Origin: Beroe ovata
Lineage: Eukaryota > Ctenophora > Nuda > Beroida > Beroidae
Direction: 5' to 3'
Assembly (NCBI GenBank): GCA_946803715.1
Contig: CAMPET010000098.1
Span: 197,724-208,892, forward strand
DNA length: 11,169 bases
A program made the position numbers and the translations under genes. Below, piece by piece: positions 6,801-11,169 of the stretch. The notes under the pieces are model-generated. The model was given only the letters and a program-made list of their open reading frames with translations, did not search any database and had not been told where the DNA came from. Each line of letters begins with the position of its first letter. Positions within the stretch are counted from its first letter, which is position 1.

Positions 6801-7635
6801 TCTAGCAGCATTAGACTAAGGAGAAGCCTCAGTCTAAGCCTATTCAGAGTTTTCACAGTCCAGCCCGTCTAGTCTATCCTATCATGAGAATATTAGAATG
6901 TGACAGATACCCTCTAAGCCCACTCAGTTGCTATTGCGACAGACTGACGACATAGGTTATCTCCGCCCATTATTTTAGACATTTCATCAAATATGGGCAA
7001 AATGCAGAACTCAGGCTATAGTACAATTCATCACTTCCTTTATTCAAACCCTCACAACGAATCAGGATTGTAGAATGCCGGGAAGCATACCTCACACAAT
7101 AAAATATGTAACAAGGGTGTTACATTTACTGCGTGTGTGGCAGCATATTGCAACATATGGTGTTACACAATATATATCATGTACCACATTTGAACTCACA
7201 GCTCCAGGATAATGGTGAGAGATGCTTTGCCCTGGAACACATCGTAACACTTCACTATTCCCACGTGATCCACTGATCTCAGTATCTCTACCTGGGGAAA
7301 GATGGGGATCAGCTAGATGTGTACTCACTTCATCCCACCTCATCTTATCTCATCCTATATGAGAACCCACCTCATTGAGACTCTCCTCCATGTTCTTCTT
7401 GCTTTTCGTCTGGATTATCTTGGCTGCAAACTTCTCCTTGCTCGACTGCTTCTCACATTGGAACACAGTTGCAAACTTGCCTCTGGAAGTGGAGAGTGTG
7501 TTACCATGGTAACAAAATCAATGGTAGCGCATCACCATGGGAACAATGGTCAATGTGTGAAGCAATCTTACCTGCCGAGTTCTTTCTGTATAACATAATG
7601 GTTTTCGAAGGGGTCTCTGCAAATATCCATGATAT
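1..7635 (-). CDS. Myosin-light-chain-kinase-like protein with two Ig domains and a PEVK-like tail (12 exons seen, C-terminus outside window)
   Basis: Spliced coding exons in transcript order are 7572-7635, 7371-7482, 7200-7291, 4078-4216, 3637-3754, 3228-3456, 3008-3125, 2872-2907, 2571-2737, 2299-2441, 1406-1553 and 1253 down to 1. All junctions are GT/AG and phases match throughout. Counting from the ATG at 7630-7628, 871 residues are visible: kinase about 12-275, autoregulatory helix about 278-301, Ig1 302-404, Ig2 405-497, tail 498-871 and onward. Known relatives (MLCK, twitchin, titin kinase) are cytoplasmic, act on or near actomyosin, and MLCK phosphorylates myosin regulatory light chain. 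The sequence around the SGYSPFMGDDDNET stretch and the HLDLK catalytic loop is closest to smooth-muscle MLCK as far as I can judge by eye. No signal peptide or membrane segment is seen. The kinase lies at the N-terminus unless exons upstream of 7635 exist. A SIX homeobox gene sits in its third intron on the other strand. The exact orthologue is not resolved. Confidence 0.9.
56..199 (-). repeat. Two adjacent 72-bp (24-codon) tandem repeats in the tail
   Basis: Copies at 128-199 and 56-127 encode AEPEVPTDVAETVAAPEEPK plus TEIM, and the same start with IV/T and VKTEAL changes. The first 12 codons are almost identical at DNA level. Degenerate partial copies (AETVAAPEGVKTEAV; PVEEAP at both sides) lie between about 200 and 345 and at 1-34, so the array is longer and probably continues past the window edge. 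Exact codon-multiple length keeps copy-number change in frame. Confidence 0.9.
558..729 (-). repeat. Degenerate PxWxKSxEK repeats in the tail (4-5 units of about 33-36 bp)
   Basis: Successive units read PSWVKSQEKKD, APRAKPKDKV (Trp lost), DPPWLKSKEKTE, APWVKSHEKPT and AVPWAKRHEES. Regularly spaced Trp in an otherwise charged, Pro-rich tail suggests a short linear binding motif repeated for avidity. I do not recognise a named family. Confidence 0.7.
1124..1553 (-). CDS. Ig domain 2 (I-set), exon 11 and start of exon 12
   Basis: Exon 1406-1553 encodes APSVSFNQREFVVAEGETVE and the PKPTVVWE C-strand Trp. The first 130 bases of the terminal visible exon (1253 down to 1124) encode the second half with ADAGNYTIKARNKLG. 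As in Ig1, both canonical cysteines are replaced (Ala and Ile). The internal intron lies at the homologous Phe-Ser step in phase 2, evidence that Ig1 and Ig2 arose by duplication of a two-exon unit. Where Ig1 has a KDG turn after the Trp, Ig2 has a Lys-rich HKQKKD segment. Donor GTGAGT at 1405-1400; acceptor AG at 1255-1254. Confidence 0.88.
1290..1350. repeat. AT-rich imperfect repeats (AAAATTACC) in kinase intron 11
   Basis: A segment TTCAGAGACAAAATTACC recurs as TTCAAAGACAAAATTACC about 43 bp further on, with shorter AAATTACC copies between. Intronic; no function visible. Confidence 0.7.
1554..2298 (-). other. Kinase intron 10, no other feature seen
   Basis: This 745-bp intron is flanked by donor GTATGG (2298-2293) and the acceptor AG before 1553. 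It is AT-rich with pyrimidine-rich stretches. Short ORFs in it have no recognisable domain and I see no transposon ends. Confidence 0.7.
2299..2737 (-). CDS. Ig domain 1 (I-set, intracellular type), exons 9 and 10
   Basis: Exon 2571-2737 encodes the A-D strand half (PPSVAMDHRKLMVAEGDSIS, then a PTCAWSKDG C-strand Trp motif). Exon 2299-2441 encodes the E-G half with the DEGNYTIACSNPSG F-strand motif. The intron falls in phase 2 at the Phe-Ser step between them. The positions where extracellular Ig domains carry the disulphide cysteines hold Ala (strand B) and Ile (Tyr+2 on strand F). This is common in cytoplasmic titin/twitchin-type I-set domains, so the fold is presumably disulphide-free. In smooth-muscle MLCK an equivalent post-kinase Ig domain (telokin) binds myosin; a similar docking role here is inference. 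Confidence 0.88.
2872..3045 (-). CDS. Autoregulatory, probable calmodulin-binding segment (end of exon 7 plus 36-bp microexon 8)
   Basis: The last codons of exon 7 (ending at 3008) encode HQKLKRFLAQRKWR. Joined in phase 0 to the 12-codon microexon 2872-2907 they give a basic amphipathic stretch, RFLAQRKWRSARMFNSLLGL (approximately residues 281-300). A cluster of Arg/Lys with an anchor Trp followed by hydrophobics is the pattern of the MLCK/DAPK/CaMK autoinhibitory and Ca2+-calmodulin-binding helix, which lies just after the kinase domain in those proteins, as here. I infer Ca2+/calmodulin release of autoinhibition; binding itself cannot be shown from sequence. The microexon acceptor is at 2908-2909 and the donor GTATGA is at 2871-2866. 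The unspliced frame would instead run through the intron to a stop at about 2891, giving a product that lacks this helix. Confidence 0.75.
3008..7635 (-). CDS. Protein kinase catalytic domain, CAMK/MLCK type (exons 1-7)
   Basis: Exons 7572-7635, 7371-7482, 7200-7291 (N-lobe) and 4078-4216, 3637-3754, 3228-3456, 3008-3125 (C-lobe) join in frame. Visible motifs, numbered from the ATG at 7630: glycine loop LGRGKFATV (18-26), ATP-anchoring lysine in FAAKII (K41), alpha-C glutamate E57 in LNEVEIL, hinge/GGGELFE (90-96), catalytic loop HLDLKPEN (D132, K134, N137), DFG (152-154), activation segment ending GTPEFVPPE (168-176), alpha-F YSDMWSVGV (D188), and the terminal DRMSAKACLNHNWI motif (251-264). 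All catalytic residues are present, so the enzyme should be active. HLD in place of HRD is normal for the MLCK/titin group. The usual APE is PPE here, a mild variant created exactly at the 3637/3456 splice join. The hinge codon Leu88 is split by the large intron that hosts the SIX gene. Confidence 0.93.
3462..3492 (+). other. G-rich, telomere-like tract (G-quadruplex motif) at kinase intron 5 acceptor
   Basis: Runs of three to five G separated by AGA, TTA and A (including GGGTTAGGGG) satisfy the simple G-quadruplex pattern on the plus strand. On the transcribed kinase RNA the same bases are C-rich and form the polypyrimidine tract, with CTAAC branch-point-like sequences, just before the acceptor at 3458-3457. 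Confidence 0.6.
3579..3592. promoter_or_regulatory. RFX-like inverted repeat in kinase intron 5
   Basis: GTTGCTGTAGCAAC consists of two RGYAAC-type half-sites, GTTGCT and AGCAAC, separated by 2 bp. It resembles a palindromic X-box with altered centre and lies in the intron 3457-3636. Weaker than the site at 7500. Confidence 0.3.
3829..3868. repeat. (AC)20 microsatellite in kinase intron 4
   Basis: An uninterrupted run of twenty AC units lies within the 323-bp intron 3755-4077. The rest of that intron shows no gene or recognisable element. Confidence 0.97.
4228..4302. repeat. Five tandem copies of a 15-bp unit
   Basis: Units TGTGGTGTCACTCTC (twice), TGTGTTTTCACTCTC, TGTGATCTCGCTCTC and TGTGATCTCGCTCCG follow head to tail. 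They start 12 bp upstream of kinase exon 4 on the transcript. On the kinase RNA they are GA-rich, so exon 4 has an atypical, purine-rich region in front of its acceptor. Confidence 0.9.
4723..4966 (+). promoter_or_regulatory. Candidate promoter and 5' UTR of the SIX gene
   Basis: A tight cluster lies 195-245 bp upstream of the ATG: TGAGTCA (AP-1-like, 4723-4729), GACGTCAC (CRE-like, 4738-4745), the perfect palindrome GTCACGTGAC (E-box, 4748-4757) and CCAAT (4767-4771). Further down come TACGTCAC overlapping an ETS-like ACTTCCTG (4875-4888) and another CACGTG (4915-4920). No clear TATA box is visible. Site names come from consensus only; transcription start is not determinable. Confidence 0.55.
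4967..5361 (+). CDS. SIX gene exon 1: Pro/Ser/Thr/Tyr-rich N-terminal region
   Basis: The exon encodes residues 1-131, beginning MKLLYQSGEEYLYQPPPPAP. There is no SIX-domain helix in it. It contains poly-Pro, many Tyr (YDPAFF, VYTSYNAYSDYDT) and a 9-residue direct repeat, STPFTPMTP/STPFTPITP (about 5202-5255). Such composition is typical of transactivation or low-complexity regions; function is inferred only. It ends at the donor GTGAGT at 5362-5367. Confidence 0.88.
4967..6596 (+). CDS. SIX-class homeobox transcription factor, divergent (two exons, complete, 371 aa)
   Basis: Exon 1 is 4967-5361 (ATG at 4967; upstream in-frame stop TAA at 4925). Exon 2 is 5876-6596 (stop TGA). The intron 5362-5875 (GTGAGT...TTTCAG) is phase 2, joining GG+A to make Gly132. 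The product is a nuclear DNA-binding regulator. Residues 1-227 are Pro/Ser/Thr/Tyr-rich and probably disordered. About 228-305 is the C-terminal two thirds of the SIX domain, and about 309-368 the homeodomain. Members of this family (sine oculis, Optix, Six4) control sensory, muscle and organ development with EYA and DAC partners. The homeodomain aligns without gaps to vertebrate SIX proteins; the subfamily (Six1/2, 3/6 or 4/5) is unclear, though TxYC and the YPxPxEK helix-2 start resemble Six1/2 and Six4/5 more than Six3/6. The gene lies wholly inside an intron of the minus-strand kinase gene. Confidence 0.93.
6162..6395 (+). other. Truncated SIX domain (C-terminal helices)
   Basis: Residues 228-305 run from INDPAHDLIMKGEDAYKRQD through SHHEQLQHLWLAAVYARESA to LTAVDRYRLRKRNPFPTS. 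These match the later SIX-domain helices: family pattern KAxxxxxxGxFxxLYxILESxxF, then HPxLQxLWLxAxYxEAExxRGRPLGAVxKYRxRRKxPLPRTIW. About 35-40 residues at the N-terminal end, the FTxEQVxCVCExLxQ...FLWSLP part, are absent; Pro-rich sequence (YPPSGG) directly precedes. No exon for them is seen in the 514-bp intron or upstream. Confidence 0.85.
6405..6584 (+). other. SIX-type homeodomain
   Basis: Sixty residues (309-368) start at GEKTIYCLKKSARDELTSFF. Helix 3 reads VQISNWFKNKRMR, with the SIX-diagnostic Lys50 and invariant Trp48, Phe49, Asn51 and Arg53. Position 52 is Lys instead of the usual Arg, and MR replaces QR of the SIX WFKNRRQR box. The protein stops three residues after the homeodomain, whereas most SIX proteins have a long C-terminal tail. 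Confidence 0.9.
6673..6678 (+). terminator. Poly(A) signal ATTAAA of the SIX gene
   Basis: ATTAAA, the commonest variant of AATAAA, lies 76 bp after the stop codon and is followed by a T/GT-containing stretch. This places the whole SIX transcript, including its 3' end, inside the kinase intron that ends at 7199. Confidence 0.55.
6679..7199. other. Intron segment between SIX poly(A) signal and kinase exon 3
   Basis: This is the 5' part of the large host intron (donor GTGAGT at 7199-7194). It contains a few short repeats (AGTCTAAGCC-like at about 6830 and CTCTAAGCCC-like at about 6912). No gene is seen. Confidence 0.6.
7500..7513. promoter_or_regulatory. Perfect X-box (RFX-type) palindrome in kinase intron 1
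   Basis: GTTACCATGGTAAC is a perfect 14-bp palindrome and fits the RFX consensus GTTNCCATGGNAAC. A second, imperfect copy ATCACCATGGGAAC follows at 7531-7544. Both lie in the 89-bp intron 7483-7571. RFX binding is inferred from sequence only. Confidence 0.5.
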
Positions 7636-7736
7636 CTGAAAAGCAAGGTGTCAAATCTGTTCATCATATTCTCTACATTAATCATTCTATTTCTAATGTG
7701 AAGGATATGGAAACACTTTGGAAGAGTCTATAATAC

Positions 7737-7821
7737 CTCATATATGAAAGTCAGATTGAGTGATAGTGGTAGAGATTGTGGACTTGGTCACTACAGACAC
7801 TCCATCTGCTATCATTATTTC
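7737..7821 (-). other. Possible 5' UTR exon of the kinase gene
   Basis: A candidate exon is flanked by AG (7823-7822) and a GTATTA donor (7736-7731) and lies 101 bp from exon 1, matching the usual intron size of this gene. Its frame leading into exon 1 carries a TGA just before the donor, so it could not extend the protein N-terminally. As a 5' UTR exon it would put an in-frame stop upstream of the exon 1 ATG, whose context (A at -3, G at +4) is favourable. It would contain a 25-codon upstream ORF starting MIADGVSVVTK. The polypyrimidine tract is weak, so this is tentative. Confidence 0.25.
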
Positions 7822-10088
7822 CTACACAGACGCAGGGTCACATGGTCATTCACAAATTGCTCCATAGTATGTCGTCACAAATAATGTAGAACCTCGAGGT
7901 TTATAAAATTGTTCACACCCAAAAGAAAAGTTGTTATACAAAATTGTGCGCTCAAAAAAGGATAGGTAGTATGTTACTTCCACAGAAATAGTTACAGCTA
8001 GGGTGATATGTACAGACCAAATGAAAGGCACTCTTAATTAAGTCTTTACAAAGGGACAGCAACTTTGGCAGCTTATAGTTACAGCTCATGTACTACACAC
8101 GCACGTCGTTGACAAACACGCAATTTAAACTCACTCTTGGAAATAAAATATAGTATTGATAGTTAGCAATACTGAACGTCAATTACTATTTGAACTCTTT
8201 ATTTACCTAATTGACGCTGAGGTACATACACACAACTTGCTGTTGTCCTGCATTTGTCAATATACTTATCGAAATAGTTCTAGTACTAAAATTTATGAAA
8301 GGGGACTTTCTGTTTCCATAGAACGTATGTTTTCGAAAAGTTAAGTAACAAAACTCTAAACCAGGACGCGTGCTGTTCGAAATATTGCTCAAATGACCAT
8401 ACGAACACACAAACGCGCACCCTATCTTTCATTACTCCTACTATCACAGAATGAGTTGTGCGTTGGAACCAGCTGGTAGGAAATAAGGTTAGTTCAAACT
8501 ATAATAGGTCTCGAGTAAGGACTGGATCAGCGATTGTCATTTGCTCATCTTAACACGCTTCATACTAAATGTGAACAAAGCAGAATCACACATTGGACTC
8601 TGAAAATTGAACGATGAGGTCGTATTCTGAATGTCACGCTAATATTGCGTCACCCCATTAGGAAAAACTGATTATGACATTTTCACAAAATCAAACTGTG
8701 TTGAAATATGTTGTCGCGAGATTTGTATGATATGTGGGGGCACTTATATATCAAGGTGTTGAGTACTCGTTTGATCGGGGCTGTGGCCGGCCACCACTAG
8801 CGACAGAATTCGGCGATGTGTACGATTATATAGCGTGTTGAAACTTTAATAGCAAGGAAATATGTTGTAGATACCAAAGACCTTAAATGAACAAAAACTA
8901 AATGTATAGCAACACGTGGCAATTGAAACTGGATGCACTGAACAGTGACCACTGAGCACTCATGCACTCAAATGACTGCAAAACTGTAAAGCGTACAACC
9001 AAAACGCAAAACTGCTGCAACGAGCTCAGTGTTACAAGTGCAATATATGCGGCTAGGGTGTTTCTTCGCTATATAAACTTCTCCTGAACGTCTAACTGTG
9101 AGATCGGGTACATATAGTGCAGTGCAGTTACAGCTGAAGATACACCAGGTTAGAGATATAATATGTAACGTCAAGTTTCTACTCTAGGTTTGGGTGGGAG
9201 GTAAGGAGGAAGCTGTTGCGATATCAGGTGTTCTGAGGCATCCTTTCAAACTCACAATCAACTGGGGACAGAGTCGGGCACACGCGGTACCTACACACAA
9301 TCCCGGTTGCCCCCTCGAAATTAATAACTTGTGTTCCGTAACAAGAGCCAAGTCCAAGGAATGGGCGCCACACGTGCGCACCAAATGTAGTCCAAATAAC
9401 CAGGCAAAACAAAGGCCCGGCACATATATGATATTGAACATCATTATGTTTCGAATATTATGTGTGCTAGGGTGAATTAGGACAATCGTTACATAATTAA
9501 TGTGGTGCGTTGGGGGGGGTGCAAATGTGCCACCTTGTCCACTTTACCGTAGACCGATTTCATCATGGGTGAGGGTAATAAAGGGTGGTGTGCGAGGGAA
9601 GGAGCTATGACGCTTTTTTCAAAATATTGCGGAGAGCGCGGGCGAATAACGGAATTGGACAGTTAGGTAAACTACCACGAAACACTGATTTTGAGCAATG
9701 TGATTCCCTCGTACGTTTTTACATTATTTGTATGTGGAACTCCTGACCCAATTACATATTATTCAGTTGCACATAATTCCCCGTCGAAATTCGTGTTGTA
9801 AAATATTTTAAACTATCACGGTCATGGAAATGGTCAGGACTATCAGCAACGAATCCATTAAAACGTTTTAACCAATATTGAAATTTGTGACCAGTTTGAC
9901 CAACAGCCAAGAGCAGAAGCAAACAGCTCTTGATGAATTCAATAAAGTGGGAGAAGAATGACCGATAACCCCCCATTCTTGGATTCGTTCTAGAGAAATA
10001 AGCTTGATCTAGGTGTATGAAATAGAATTTGAGTTCTACTAATTGAATGACAAACGACCCAAAGTATCATTCGATTATCGGAATAACG

Positions 10089-10120
10089 TACCATATTCGA
10101 GCTCATAGCAGAATATGGTA
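10089..10120. repeat. Perfect 10-bp inverted repeat, 12-bp loop
   Basis: TACCATATTC (10089-10098) and GAATATGGTA (10111-10120) are exact reverse complements. This could be a small hairpin or the core of a miniature element; no larger terminal repeats were found around it. Confidence 0.8.
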
Positions 10121-10882
10121 TTGGATTTAAATGAACAAAAAAGGTCCTCTTACTCATACATTCGTAGTGAGTTCCATATTATGTGCCTAGATTGGTATAA
10201 CTATAGGACGTCAGTCGATACACTGCGGGGACTATTTGAAGCAGGCTGAGCAACAAGATAATCTAGAGCAACATCTAGAGCAACACACACGAAATGTTGC
10301 AAACATCAGCTCTGTGGATTTGTTATCAGATTACCATATCAATTTGGCACACACACACCCCTCGATTGGGTTACTGACTGATATTATCAACAATCTTGCA
10401 ACATGACTACATTGGGATCAGCAACAACATGACTGCTCATGAAATACGCTAGACTTTGTAATCGAGCTTTGATTTTACGCGAAAGCATACATCTCAATCT
10501 TATTTAACTCTATGCAGTAAGTCATAATATTATGCAAATTGTGAAGATTAATTTTTGGTGAAATGACTCCAGCATATTGTGATTTTGTGACCTTGAGTGT
10601 ATGAAGTAGTCTTTGATAAACAATGATAATTCGCAGATGTTACTGCCTTAACTCACAAAGAACAGTGTATCGATGCCCTTTTGTGACCTAATTTGAGACG
10701 TTTATTGAATAATGAAGAACCCCTTTTGTACTAAAATTCGTAGCATTTGAGCTTCGACCTATCCAATCATTCAGTTCGCCAGAACTGACCTCTCTACAGT
10801 ATAATAGTAGGTTCCTTTACGGTATAGTAGTACCTCTTTAATAGTGAAGTAGTAGGTATTAGTGCAAGACCATGAGAGATGC

Positions 10883-10906
10883 TTCGAACATGACAATATG
10901 TTCGAA
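10883..10906. repeat. Perfect 9-bp inverted repeat, 6-bp loop
   Basis: TTCGAACAT (10883-10891) and ATGTTCGAA (10898-10906) are exact reverse complements. Each arm holds a TTCGAA palindrome. Function unknown. Confidence 0.8.
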
Positions 10907-11146
10907 AGAATCGATGGTGACGTTTTTGAGTGAGTAAAATATCAACTTTGGCCCGCATGTAACGCATGAGATACAAATCCAGCAAACGCAATGCTTCAAT
11001 GAACTCAAAGTAACTATAGCACAGTGCTGTAAGTTAAGAGAGTAATTTGGGAGGAACTCTAAAGAAATGTCTCTTCTAACACGCAGCTGCTGAATCGAGC
11101 ATCAATCTAAGTAATATCATGAGTAGTGATATTTGACATGTAAATC

Positions 11147-11169
11147 TGTGTGTGTGTGTGTGTGTGTGT
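11147..11169. repeat. (TG)n microsatellite at window end
   Basis: At least eleven TG units run to the last base, so the tract is truncated by the window edge. Confidence 0.95.

Larger units (their letters stand above)
7822..11146. other. 3.3 kb with no supportable gene
   Basis: AT-rich, stop-rich DNA on both strands. Its short ORFs (under about 95 codons) lack domain signatures, and the pair overlapping at 9184-9475 on opposite strands looks like chance openness in a GC-richer patch. It is probably the upstream or promoter region, or a long 5' intron, of the kinase gene. Small structures: palindrome GTGGCCGGCCAC (8783-8794), direct repeat ATCTAGAGCAAC twice (10261-10284), and two hairpins listed separately. 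No tRNA, rRNA or transposase is recognised. Confidence 0.55.

Noticed and set aside
9184-9475. Overlapping 93-aa plus and 86-aa minus ORFs as a possible gene or transposon fragment
   Set aside because: No family motif, no plausible ATG start on the plus strand (GTG), no splice-linked partners, and both strands are equally open.

Overview
The window looks like nuclear DNA of an animal. Every coding stretch I can support is broken by short spliceosomal introns (GT...AG, usually 80-180 bp). The two genes are metazoan types: a SIX-class homeobox gene and a myosin-light-chain-kinase-like gene with Ig domains. Compact introns, the (AC)n microsatellites and the divergent SIX protein would suit an early-branching or compact-genome animal such as a sponge. 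That placement is a guess; nothing here fixes the species.

The minus strand carries one large multi-exon gene, read from about 7635 down past position 1. I assembled twelve coding exons: 7572-7635, 7371-7482, 7200-7291, 4078-4216, 3637-3754, 3228-3456, 3008-3125, 2872-2907, 2571-2737, 2299-2441, 1406-1553 and 1-1253. Every junction has GT/AG and keeps the reading frame. The product has a complete CAMK-group kinase domain, a basic Trp-containing autoregulatory segment (probably calmodulin-binding), two I-set Ig domains, and a long Pro/Glu/Val/Lys/Ala-rich repetitive tail that leaves the window at position 1.

The 2,983-bp intron between exons 3 and 4 of this gene (4217-7199) holds a complete second gene on the plus strand. 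It is a two-exon SIX-class homeobox gene (4967-5361 and 5876-6596, 371 aa) with its own candidate promoter (about 4723-4966: AP-1-, CRE-, E-box-, CCAAT- and ETS-like sites) and an ATTAAA poly(A) signal. Its protein keeps only the C-terminal two thirds of the SIX domain, and the homeodomain runs to the last residues. A Pro/Ser/Thr/Tyr-rich region replaces the N-terminal SIX helices, the part that contacts EYA in known SIX proteins.

From about 7822 to 11169 I find no convincing exon. This is presumably the upstream intron, promoter or intergenic DNA of the kinase gene, and it holds only short inverted repeats and a terminal (TG)n tract. The main results are the nested antisense arrangement, the truncated SIX domain, the N-terminal-kinase architecture of the host gene, and palindromic RFX/X-box-like sites in the host-gene introns.
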